From Trichomonas vaginalis G3 (lineage: Eukaryota; Parabasalia; Trichomonadida; Trichomonadidae), in contig NC_067207.1 of assembly GCF_026262505.1 (NCBI RefSeq), forward strand, positions 10,446,082 to 10,510,081: a stretch of 64,000 bases of DNA, read 5' to 3'. Positions 46,451-56,308 of this stretch are shown here, piece by piece (positions within the stretch are counted from its first letter, which is position 1; every line of letters begins with the position of its first letter). Made by a program: the position numbers and the translations under genes. A model generated the notes under the pieces. That model was not told the DNA's origin. It made no database searches and saw only the letters and a list, made by a program, of their open reading frames with translations.

Positions 46451-48226
46451 TTAAGGAGCTATCAAATCAGTATTTCTTCTACTACGAAGGACATACCAAA
46501 CTGCTCCTATTATAACAATAATAAGAAGAATAACAACTATTACAATAACAGCGATGGCCCACTTTGGAAAAGAGCTATTCTGTTTTTGAGAGTTTGGTAA
46601 TCCCAAATCAGTATTTTCATCAAATGGGTCAGTGGTAAATGTCATATCATGCATTGTTGTTGATCTGCAGAATCTGTTTGGACTGATACAACCCATTTTA
46701 ACATTATGTAATTGACCTTTATACTTGATATTAAATGTAGTAGACTTATTTTCATCGCCTTCTTTGCAAGTGAGAGTTTGACGTTCGTTTTCATCATCTT
46801 TTGGAACTGCATCTATTGTGAATTCAGTAAAGTCTTTGTTGCATGTGAAACTGCCACATGATAACATATCTGGTAATATAGCTGTTCCTTTTGGACAGAC
46901 ATAAGTTGGGAAGACGGTAGGAACGTAATCATAAATATAATCATATCCAATAATACGAGAATTTGTTGGATTATAAAATTCGATTCCATTGCAATATTCA
47001 GCAAATCTTTCTTTGCTTGGTGGACAAGAAACTCTTTTGGTTGCAGCTGCTCTACCAAAGAACTTGAAATCGAATCCTGATAAACTACCATATGTATCAT
47101 TGTACAAATAATATGATGGGAAGGAGTAAACTGGTGGTTCTGTTGCAAATCCTTTGATTGGATTGCCATCAATTGATTCACCGTTGCCCCAAAGAATTGG
47201 TTGTATCATAGAATAGTTAATATGGTAGTTTCCTGAATCAATTAAGAAGGACATTGAGACATCTGTGACTCTGTTGAATGGGAATGGACCAGTTTGGATT
47301 GTTTCGCCAACCATGTAATCACTAAGATAAACTCTTGCCTCTGGATGTGACATTGCAGTTCCAGCTCCAGGGCCATTTTCGAGTTCTATTCCAGAAGGGC
47401 ACTTTTCGCCATTATCACCGTAGAAGTATTCCTCGCCAAAGTGCTTTTTAGCATAAATATGTGCTTGTGGTGTGGTGAGGTAAGTAAATTGTTTTCCATC
47501 TCTAGTAAGTTGGCAACCATAGGTTTCGTATGGGATATTAGAGTTTTCTGGATGAAAATGCCGATAAAGTATAGGAGTCATTCCAAAAGCATGTGTCATT
47601 TCGTGGAATAATATATAAAAGTTTCCATTGTCCCATGAATCATAGTTAGAAGATGCTTCTCCGAACTGAACAGCATTGATGTATATTACTCCTTGAATTG
47701 GTCTGTAGAAATCTTCTGTAGCATTAAGTGGCGCAGCGGCAGCAAGAACAGCAGATCCCTCGCCGAAAGGACGAACAAATACGGTAAAATGCATATCAAT
47801 GTTTTTAATGACTTCTGTGTCATCAATTGGAAGCGAACCATCCATATTTACTAATGTGAACTCGTTTACTGTTTGTTGGACACCTAAAAGCTTCTCTGCA
47901 TAAGCTTTTACATTGTCTAATGTTTCATGAATTGCTGTTCGAGTACTGGCATTAAGAACATCGTATTGAAGGCAAATATAAGTAAATCCATTCCATGTAA
48001 TTTCCTGTCCGACGCTTGTGCAACGCAATGGATCATTCTTGGTCCCATCAATATAGCCATAGTCAATTTGGATTCTGATTGGTTTAAATGGATAATCTTC
48101 GGCGGCCACCTTGTGAGTTTTATTGGAAATTGGTGGGAGAATTGGTTTTAGCTTAAGCATTGAGTGACCGCATGGGTGCTTTCCATGAGCGTGAAGTAGA
48201 TATGCGAAGAAAGGAAGTAAGATCAT
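46451..48226 (-). CDS. GP63/leishmanolysin-like surface metalloprotease (M8), 591 aa
   Basis: M8 zinc proteases are cell-surface enzymes, greatly expanded in trichomonads, that degrade host proteins. Start at 48,224-48,226, MILLPFFAYLLHAHG, a signal peptide. The zinc motif HEMTH is at residues 208-212 (NFYILFHEMTHAFGMTP); the third ligand is likely H294 in AMSHPEARVYLSDYM, after the GAGTAMSH loop. A Cys-rich C-terminal domain follows (residues about 400-540), then an extracellular-to-membrane Ser/Asn linker and a transmembrane helix at about 556-579 (WAIAVIVIVVILLIIVIIG) with a short basic cytoplasmic tail. Length and layout are usual for the trichomonad family. Looks intact and active. Confidence 0.92.
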   Translation of the reverse strand: MILLPFFAYLLHAHGKHPCGHSMLKLKPILPPISNKTHKVAAEDYPFKPIRIQIDYGYIDGTKNDPLRCTSVGQEITWNGFTYICLQYDVLNASTRTAIHETLDNVKAYAEKLLGVQQTVNEFTLVNMDGSLPIDDTEVIKNIDMHFTVFVRPFGEGSAVLAAAAPLNATEDFYRPIQGVIYINAVQFGEASSNYDSWDNGNFYILFHEMTHAFGMTPILYRHFHPENSNIPYETYGCQLTRDGKQFTYLTTPQAHIYAKKHFGEEYFYGDNGEKCPSGIELENGPGAGTAMSHPEARVYLSDYMVGETIQTGPFPFNRVTDVSMSFLIDSGNYHINYSMIQPILWGNGESIDGNPIKGFATEPPVYSFPSYYLYNDTYGSLSGFDFKFFGRAAATKRVSCPPSKERFAEYCNGIEFYNPTNSRIIGYDYIYDYVPTVFPTYVCPKGTAILPDMLSCGSFTCNKDFTEFTIDAVPKDDENERQTLTCKEGDENKSTTFNIKYKGQLHNVKMGCISPNRFCRSTTMHDMTFTTDPFDENTDLGLPNSQKQNSSFPKWAIAVIVIVVILLIIVIIGAVWYVLRSRRNTDLIAP

Positions 48227-48355
48227 AAAAATAAATAAAAAAGTCTCATCACACTTTTCAATGCTCGATTTTTAAAAACTGTTTAAAAATGGAGCTTATA
48301 TTGAAATAGTGTAGAGACTAAAAATTTCAATTCTGTTTTGAAGGGAAAAGAGAGG

Positions 48356-48484
48356 TAGGGCAACGATAGGTCAAAAAGGCTTCTCTGATAGATTTCCTTG
48401 CCTTTTGGATATGCTATAATATAGTCATGTGATTTTATCCCAAGCATATGGGGATTCTAAATTTTTGTCCCTATCGTTATCCCA
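48356..48484. mobile_element. 129-bp MITE-like element with AACGATAGG ends
   Basis: Left end TAGGGCAACGATAGG, right end inverted TGGGATAACGATAGG, 12 of 15 matching. No frame. The same end motif occurs alone at 52,456-52,469 and as TGGGATGACGATAGGG at the right side of the hAT element (34,447), so it may be mobilised by that family. A clean target duplication was not found. Confidence 0.5.
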
Positions 48485-49020
48485 ATTGAATTTTTTTTTG
48501 GAATTTAAAATTTTTTTTTCTCCATGTAAACTTAAATTTTAATTTTTACCACTAAAATGCAATATTTCAACAAATTAATGAGTAATAATATTTTAATTTA
48601 TAATAAATATTATAAATCTCCTCAATTTAATGTAATTATTGTATTAATTTTTGTTGAAAATATAAAATCTTCAAGTAAATGATGTGAATTTAATATTTTT
48701 AGAATGTTGTTTAATTGTACTATATTATGCATGTAAAATTTTGTTACAATACATTTTATATGGGATCCCCATTGCCCAATTGAGAGAAAATTGAGAGGTG
48801 GGATTGGGCTAGCCCAATTCAAAATATCCCAGGTGGAAATAAAAAAATTAACAATTCAACATAAAAAAGCATCTTAAATAATAATGATAAAAAGAAATTT
48901 TGTATGAATTTCAATCAAATTTGTTTTTATTCAACTTAAGAAATCACTTCATTAATGAAAGAAGTCGGGTTCACAACATATCCCGATCTTGAAACGAAAC
49001 AACATGTTTTTTTGATGCCC

Positions 49021-49110
49021 TAAACGGGGGGGGGTCGCCAGCAAAAAAAAAGATGTCAAAATTTATCCCAAAAATTTAAAAAAAATCGAAGAAAGTGCAT
49101 CCCAGGGATT
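49021..49110 (-). repeat. Relic related to the left end of the hAT element
   Basis: Read on the minus strand: ATCCCTGGGAT, then an AT-rich stretch with a TGACAT box, then GCTGGCGACCCCCCCCC. The hAT element left end has ATCCCTGGGATAGACG, AATGTCACC and GCTGGCGACCCCCC in the same order. Confidence 0.45.
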
Positions 49111-49898
49111 ATAAAATTTAAGTTTTCACATCTCTACTATAATATATAGCCTAGCATGATAGGATATGATGTCAAAAGTTAGAACATAACTTAGGATCTT
49201 GAGAAAAATGAAAAACAAAAATTACATAAAAAAAGAAAAATTTTATCTAATTTGTTTTTTTGGACCGAATAAGTAATTTTATTGAATTTCAATACGACAC
49301 ATAGATTTTATTATTAGTAATAAATATAATGGTTTACTATTAACAAGGAACCTAAACTAATGAAAATTTGATTTCAAATATTGTATATGATTATCATAGA
49401 TTACCAAAATATATTGCTATTTATGAGGATATAATATTGATTATTAGTAAATCGTATAAATTTAATAAATATACCATGAATATTGAATGAATTTCTTGAT
49501 TCATAGGGGTAAAACGCGCTTTTATATGATTTAGACAGAGAATTTATGAGATGTAAATAACACAATAAAGGTTTATATTGAATATTTTCTAAAAATAAAT
49601 CGAAATTATAAAAAACAATACATTTATTCATTGAAACTACTTGGACAAATATGAAACAAGCATTCAGGCAATACTTTTGAGACTTCAACGCATCTGATAA
49701 TTTTTATATAACTTCACCTCTTATGCTTAGAGTGGAGGTATTGAGATCGTATAAGTATAGATGAGCTCACATTCAGATATGATGTGTGAACTTCTGTTTT
49801 CACTGCAATTTTGAATCAGAATAAACTCAAAACAAGAATAAAATGATATACTCACTCTCTAAATGTGTTCGAGATTTAAAGTTGTATGAATAAAACGA

Positions 49899-49945
49899 TT
49901 CATCTTTCGAAGCCTCCCATTTAATGAGAGACTTCGAAAGATGAA
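49899..49945. repeat. Hairpin, 14-bp perfect arms plus inner pairs
   Basis: TTCATCTTTCGAAG mirrored by CTTCGAAAGATGAA, with CCTC/GAGAG partly pairing inside. Confidence 0.85.
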
Positions 49946-50096
49946 TGTATTCATGTAGATGAAATACTATATATGACCATGTGTGATACTAAAGATATCA
50001 AAATGTTCATTTTTAAGTGCAATAGAAGGGTTATCTCTCGTAAAATCTCAATTTAAGGAAGATTTAGAAAGAACTCCTTTCCTAAGTAGATAGTGT

Positions 50097-50366
50097 GTGG
50101 TTTCTGTCTTTTGGTTGATCAGGAACTATGAAATTAAGTCGGACAGAAAGAAGTTCTTTCCAAAACAGACTCCAAATGAGTTGTTCGAAAAGAACTTCCT
50201 TCTGTATATGGATAATTGTAGTTACCGCACTGAAGTATGTGATTGTGATGATGGAGTTCTCGATAAATCTAAAATCGGATTAAGATTAATTGAAAACTCA
50301 AGTAATTCTTTGAAATCTTGTGTTGTCTGGCACTATAATAACCAAAGAATGAGAATATTATGTTGA
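50097..50366 (+). pseudogene. Possible broken coding fragment
   Basis: A frame without a suitable start contains DRKKFFPKQTPNELFEKNFL and DNCSYRTEVCDCDDGVLDKS. The acidic Cys pattern and composition look more protein-like than the surrounding DNA. No family recognised; could be a relic of a host gene. Confidence 0.25.
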
Positions 50367-52455
50367 ATGATGAGTACGTGTGCTCGGCATTCGCCGAGCG
50401 AATTGAGTTTAACGTACTATGAAAAGTGACAAATTTGGGCTTTTTTTCCTAGGGTTATGATCTCTTCCTTTCTGCTCAATACGACAGAAATGAAAGAATG
50501 AATTTGTACTCCCTAATTGATTACTACAATCTGTATCTATCTTTAACATAGAATTAGCTGCATTGTGATTTATACTCCAGAATTATTCAATTTAAGATCA
50601 ACCTCGTAAATTTTAATCATATTGCACCAATACTCCTACGTTGAGATAAGAACATGATTATACATACCAAAGCCCCATATTAAAAATCAAAATTTAGCAC
50701 CTCCATTATGCAACCACATTATTCGTCGCAAATAAGTATATTTACGCATATTATGATGCATATTCACACAACTCGTATACATGAAAAGTTATTAAAATCA
50801 GACAAAATTATTGCAATAAGGAAAAAAAAACAACTTTATTATATATGTTAGTAATGAATTACAAATATTTCTACAAAGAATGCTCAATACTTCATATAAT
50901 CTTCGAATATTTCTTATTACAAGTTAATACATTTTGACTCGAACATGATAAACAAAAGCTGACACGCTGATTACTACATTTATGAAAATATAGTACGTTT
51001 CCATTCATCTGTTTACTTGTTTTTGTTGGAATAAAATCATTTTTTTTTTCTTTCATGAAATAAGAATTTTGCTGCGAAAGCAATATCTCTAACAATAATT
51101 AATACATTACGTCAACTCTGGAATGAGTATTTATCAAATATGATATCAAAATCAAAAATTAGTTGTTTTTTATGAGTAAAAACGATGTAAATTGATTATT
51201 TGACTAATTATCAAATACTTTGATTTTCCAAATTTTTTTCGAAATTGATTTTTTCATGTGAAAATTCAAATTGTTTAATTTCATTTTTGAAATTTTGAAT
51301 TTTTTTTGGAATTTTGAGTTGATCAATTCAGCAGAATTGATAATGCTATTGCTTTAGGGCATACCACAAGGTGATGAATAAAAGGTGAACATTAACAAAT
51401 TATTTTAAATCACAAATATCATCCTCATCAACTTTAATTCTAAAAAGAACTGTACTGAATTATGAAAATGCATGATTTACATTATTAAAATCTTTGAATG
51501 AAAATAGTACAAGATAAGTTTTTATTCATTTTTAATTAGATTTAAACGAAAAACTACTCCATATTAAAATTTAAGTCGAGAAATCGTATTTTGTTCTTAT
51601 TTGTTAGCATTTTGTAGACATTCTAATCTTGAATTAATTTGTTACATGATATTATTAACAAATTTAACTGAAAAAATATGTTAATATGGAATAAACCATG
51701 ATTATATAAGCTATCAATGCTATATATACATATGTAAAAGATTCATATTAACCCAATTAACAAAAATGATAGATTTTCATAAAGGTTCAATATAGGTTCG
51801 TCCGAAAATTTTGATTTTTATATAGAAGACATAGTTTCATATACATAATTAAATTTTCAAACAAATTTGATCATACCATTTATTAAGCAGGATAGTATAT
51901 TAATTACTATCAGTATAAAAATATAAAAATGATTATATTTAATTATTGCATAATTTAGTCAAAGAGTTATAAGCCTCAAGTGATCGTTATCACCTTCAAT
52001 GCACGTATACTTTATTGATTCATAGATATTTAATCTATATTTGACATGTTGTTGTCGTCATTCGTTTTGTTCCCATTCTTCCTAAGTTAGAATTAGAGAA
52101 TACACCATCCACATCATCTAATTTGGTCCTCAGCGATAGATTGGTTTATTTTGGAGGAGTCCCATCAGACAGTTTTCGAGCACCAAATATCAAATTTTAA
52201 TGTATACAAATCTTTAGTGATTTATCTCTTTTATGATGAGTAAAAGGTTTCTGCTCATCAACATTTGATTTCCGACATATATGATTTCTAATTGCAATTA
52301 TTTACTTTCTTTTTATAATCTAACTCTGTGACTCATACCATAAATTAATTATTGGAAAGTGTCAATATGTTTGGCACAACGCATGGCGGAAGATACCAAA
52401 CCATGCAGGGAATATGATACGTTTAAGATCTCCGAGCTTTTTTTCCAAAAATTTT

Positions 52456-52469
52456 CTATCGTTGCCCTA
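52456..52469 (-). repeat. Solitary MITE end
   Basis: CTATCGTTGCCCTA followed by CCTCTG, the inverse of the AGAGGTAGGGCAACGATAG seen at 48,351-48,369. No partner end nearby. Confidence 0.45.
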
Positions 52470-53240
52470 CCTCTGGGAAAAGGTTCTTATAAAAAATGAA
52501 AATTTTCATTTGAATATTTGCGTACTCACTGTAATTAATAAATCATGTTTGAATTCTCTTATCGCTGAATTCCATTCAAAAATTCTCCACGATAAAAAGA
52601 ACTTTTTGAAAAAAAACGCCTTTCAATATTCAATTTGTTCAAACCCATTACAATGGGCAATGAGTATCAGTTATAATGTTTAGATAAAAAAATTGGGAGC
52701 TGATCAAATTTATCTCAATCCTGTGAAACATCGGTGAAACAATTTTATCTCTCAACAAATAAGTGAATAATAAGGGACCTAAATAAGAATGTACATTTAC
52801 TGTATAGAGGTAATTAAAGAGTGTTTAATCAATATTAGCCGTTACAACTTCAGACAGAAATTCAATTTATTTCTTCAATCCTGGTTAGAGCGCTCCATTT
52901 CATTGAAAGCATTTAAATAAAAACTGATCCATTATTTAAAGATTGGTTGGTGAGAAACTGAACGCCTGTTACAACATCAGAGAATATCTAATAAATTTCG
53001 GCGAAATTATATATTAATAATACATAGCTAATTATAAGTATGTTTTTGCTTTACCGAGCACGACGGAATCCAAATGGAATGAAACGATCGCAACAAATGT
53101 GAAATTTGATTGACTTTGATGTAGTCCTGGAATAAAATTACAATCCTGCACAAATTTCAATTTCAGATTTCATAATTTGAGTTGCTTTCGGAGATATTTA
53201 GTTACATAAAAGTGACAAAATTTGCACGTTTGAAATTAAA

Positions 53241-53969
53241 ATGTCTGAGCGCTGGGAATTCACAGAGCTTGATGATAACGGCTTTAAAACATGGGCAGAT
53301 AAGGAGAAAATGAAGCTTATCAATGAAAAATGGGGACTCAATGGAATTAAAGCTCGTACTTTCTCTTATAATGGTGAATTACCAGTTCCATTTAATCCTG
53401 AAACATTTTTCAAATCATTTTTGAATACAAAGGGAATAGGCTCAGAAGAAGTTAAAGAAGTTGATGTTGAACCTCTTTCAGCAATATCAATTGGCAATAA
53501 ATTCTGGAAGAAGCTCTGGACACCACCAAACAACATTTGCAGAAATGCAACAGGCCACTACATCAATAAATGTCCCGATCATCACGTTCATGGAATGTGG
53601 TTATCAGATTGCCTCCAAGTTGCACTTCTTGACGAAGATTCCGAGGAATACGAAGTCTTTACACCAGAAGATCGCAGAGAATTACTATTCCATGTTATTA
53701 AACTCCTTGTTCTCGGTGGCGAGATTTGCCAATACGAAGATGAGTGGGATACTTACGAACCAGTCATCACATCACTTTACAGAGACTTAATTGGCCAAAG
53801 TGTTGTCAAAAATACTAGTGGCGCAATTTCGATTGTTGCCCGTCCTTATTTGCTAAAGAAGACAAACGGAAAGTCTATCCTTGGTAATCCAGACCATTCT
53901 GCATGCATATTGGTCATTGATACCGTTGGAAAGAAAGTTCGTATGCTTCAATATTTGGCATATCCATAA
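53241..53969 (+). CDS. CFAP300: CFAP300 homologue, 242 aa (dynein arm assembly factor)
   Basis: CFAP300 (human C11orf70) is a cytoplasmic factor needed to assemble outer and inner dynein arms of cilia; its loss causes primary ciliary dyskinesia. Characteristic blocks present: GIKARTFSYNGELPVPFNPE near residue 35, CLQVALLDEDSEEYEVFTPE followed by DRRELLFHVIKLLVLGGEIC and QYEDEWDTYEP in the middle, the most conserved part of the family, and HSACILVIDTVGKKVRMLQY at the end. Length fits (human about 267). ATG at 53,241; a TAAAAGTGACAAAATTTG box lies about 30 bp upstream. Single exon. Fits a flagellated protist. Confidence 0.85.
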   Translation: MSERWEFTELDDNGFKTWADKEKMKLINEKWGLNGIKARTFSYNGELPVPFNPETFFKSFLNTKGIGSEEVKEVDVEPLSAISIGNKFWKKLWTPPNNICRNATGHYINKCPDHHVHGMWLSDCLQVALLDEDSEEYEVFTPEDRRELLFHVIKLLVLGGEICQYEDEWDTYEPVITSLYRDLIGQSVVKNTSGAISIVARPYLLKKTNGKSILGNPDHSACILVIDTVGKKVRMLQYLAYP

Positions 53970-54176
53970 ATTGTATTTGAAAAACATATATACTTTTTTT
54001 ATACTAACAAATTGACTACATTTAAAATATATACAAGAACATTATCAAAAAATATAAGCAAATATGAATCAAGAAATCAAAATTCTGAATATGTAGATTG
54101 ATGTTGCTATTAAAAGGCAATCATAAAATGAAATAAAAAATAATTTAGTATTAAAAAAACAAAAAATATAATGTTT

Positions 54177-56228
54177 TCAATTGAAAACAGACATATAATA
54201 GTTGTACTTCTGGTCGAATTCGAAGTTAGAATTGCGATAATGGTATATAATGTTGTCAATTACTTCCCAATCTTTTGTAGCTTCAACGTAGTACTTATCA
54301 TCCGACATTTTGAGAGGTTTGACATGTTTGGCGTAATATAAAGCGCATGTCATCAAAAGAGGAATAGAATCATGAGGGAAATAAGTCAAAATTGCAGAAA
54401 GAAGCTTTTTCTCGTCATATTTAAGCATAGAATTCATCTGATGTAGCAAATCTGTGAATATTACCATGTTTTCAGCATGAGTACACCTTAAAGAAATCTG
54501 TGCAAAATGAGATAAAACGATTGGAAGCTTAATTGACTTATCAACAGTTGAATATGAGCATAGCTTATCTGAGAGATGGTAAGATAACGCGATTCTTGCT
54601 TCATTTATCTCTTTAATTTCGGCTGGAATATGAGTCAACGTAAATAAGAACTTTAGAGAAGGATGTGTCACATCATGGTTCTGTAATATCATTTTGAACA
54701 GTTTGCTTGTATAATTTTGGCAAGAAAACTGAAGATTTTCAACTTCATTCAATCCGTGCAAATAAATGATTGTCTGATCCAATCTACTTAAGCTAGATAA
54801 ATAGTTGTTCATGTAAACAACGTTCGCGTACGTATTGAAATTGATATCATTAATAATATTAAATTTTTGGAGAGTTGAGCGATGAAGATTATCAACGATG
54901 TCATTAATCTTCGTAGGATCTTGTATCAGATCAAATCCATCAATAATATTCTCTTTCGTCAAATAATTCAAAATATTATAAGATCTGAAGAAATCTTCAT
55001 TGACAAACTTGATTTTAACTGGATCGTAATTGTAAAATAATGATTCTGGGTGACATCTTTTATCTACCGGGAAAATGTAAAGTTGTAAACACCTTGTATC
55101 GTGAACTGACTGATCAAAGATAGATCCTTTGATTATGTTGGCGATAGTCACTGACTGATTGTCATTTGGTAATAATTTCATGAAATATTGGACTTCGTAA
55201 ATGGATAAATAAGCCGGATAATATCTGAACTCCAAACCAGTCATTCCTTCATAAGATTCAAAGAGAAGTGACTTGGAATCACCTGTTGTAAGTCTTTTGA
55301 TGAATAATTTCGATGTTGGACCCATTGGTTTCGTTTTCATTTGTTCAAAAATGTTTTTTAAGGGAAGAAATGTCTCCGTATACTTGGAAAGCATGTTATT
55401 ATTATACTCTGCATTAAATGCTGGGTAAAGAACTCCGTTTATAAGCATATTTATCGTAAAAGATTGGTCAGAATTATATAACAACGTAATTAGTCGTTTA
55501 TGAGTTACTGGAAGTAGTTTGGATGCATAAGTAATTGCTTTGTCGAATATTTTGAAGACTTGAATATCAGTTAATGCATAAGAATTTTGAATTAATAATT
55601 CTTCGTGAGATAATTTGAAAAATTTTGCGCAAAGATCGTCTGGAAAGAAAGGTAAACCTATAAAGTATCCGGAACAAAGCTTGAAAAGGCAGTCATCGTA
55701 TACATTTGTATCAAGAAAATATTTCAGAAACTCAAATGAAGCATCACAAGCTTCAGGGAATGTAAAAAAGCCAAATGTTGTTGGAAACGTAAGGTAACAG
55801 AAATAATTTAAGTTAATAGTGTTATTTGAAAAATAATCTCTGAAATTTGTAGGAAGTTCTGGAAAACCTTTATATACTATTTCAGTCTTTTGTTGTGCAA
55901 ACTGTGCGAGAGACTTTAGAGCACTGTGAAGTGTAGGAACCTTTTCAACAGTTGAGCAAGTTTGTTTCAGAAGAGTTTCTAGTGGAATAATGCGTGATGT
56001 TTCATTTGGAAAATAGTAGAATGTTTTTAATAAGTGATTTTTCCTGATATTTAAGAATAATTTGTAAGTTTTGAACATAAAATCCTTTTTATTGATATTC
56101 CATTTCAAATCAATGTTCCAATTTACTGAATTACGTAATTCTTTTGCAATTCTGCTGTATTCCTGATATCCTTCTGAATTGAGTCTATTTTCTTTTTCCG
56201 TCAAAATAAAAAAATGAGTAGGAAACAC
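54177..56228 (-). CDS. Unknown helical protein, about 630-680 aa, uncertain start
   Basis: The open frame begins without an in-frame ATG; the first in-frame ATG gives MFKTYKLFLNIRKN at 56,078 (633 residues), while the longer form starts at a GTG (56,228). A frame with ATG starts upstream at about 56,255 (MIKFLYKLMLLCFLLIF) but is out of phase after a T run, so the true N terminus may include a sequencing slip or a real frameshift. The protein is all-helical, rich in Phe, Tyr and Leu, with no motif I recognise (FCYLTFPTTFGFFTFPEACD is distinctive). It is 80 bp downstream of the Mon2-like gene on the same strand. Confidence 0.6.
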   Translation of the reverse strand: MFPTHFFILTEKENRLNSEGYQEYSRIAKELRNSVNWNIDLKWNINKKDFMFKTYKLFLNIRKNHLLKTFYYFPNETSRIIPLETLLKQTCSTVEKVPTLHSALKSLAQFAQQKTEIVYKGFPELPTNFRDYFSNNTINLNYFCYLTFPTTFGFFTFPEACDASFEFLKYFLDTNVYDDCLFKLCSGYFIGLPFFPDDLCAKFFKLSHEELLIQNSYALTDIQVFKIFDKAITYASKLLPVTHKRLITLLYNSDQSFTINMLINGVLYPAFNAEYNNNMLSKYTETFLPLKNIFEQMKTKPMGPTSKLFIKRLTTGDSKSLLFESYEGMTGLEFRYYPAYLSIYEVQYFMKLLPNDNQSVTIANIIKGSIFDQSVHDTRCLQLYIFPVDKRCHPESLFYNYDPVKIKFVNEDFFRSYNILNYLTKENIIDGFDLIQDPTKINDIVDNLHRSTLQKFNIINDINFNTYANVVYMNNYLSSLSRLDQTIIYLHGLNEVENLQFSCQNYTSKLFKMILQNHDVTHPSLKFLFTLTHIPAEIKEINEARIALSYHLSDKLCSYSTVDKSIKLPIVLSHFAQISLRCTHAENMVIFTDLLHQMNSMLKYDEKKLLSAILTYFPHDSIPLLMTCALYYAKHVKPLKMSDDKYYVEATKDWEVIDNIIYHYRNSNFEFDQKYNYYMSVFN

Positions 56229-56308
56229 AACAGCATCAATTTGTATAAAAACTTTATCATAAGCAATCTTTTTTAAATTAAAACAAAAAAAATATAAAAT
56301 ATAAAATA

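Larger units (their letters stand above)
48227..53240. other. Gene-poor AT-rich region with small transposon relics
   Basis: About 5 kb without a convincing gene. It holds a MITE (48,356-48,484), a perfect palindrome ATTGGGCTAGCCCAAT (48,803-48,818), a hAT-related relic (49,021-49,110), hairpins at 49,899-49,945 and 50,382-50,399 (GCTCGGC-ATTC-GCCGAGC), a possible broken coding fragment (50,097-50,366) and a single MITE end (52,456-52,469). The rest shows nothing recognisable. Confidence 0.7.

Noticed and set aside
52414-52683. An 89-codon frame
   Set aside because: It runs across a MITE end and AT-rich DNA; no family resemblance.
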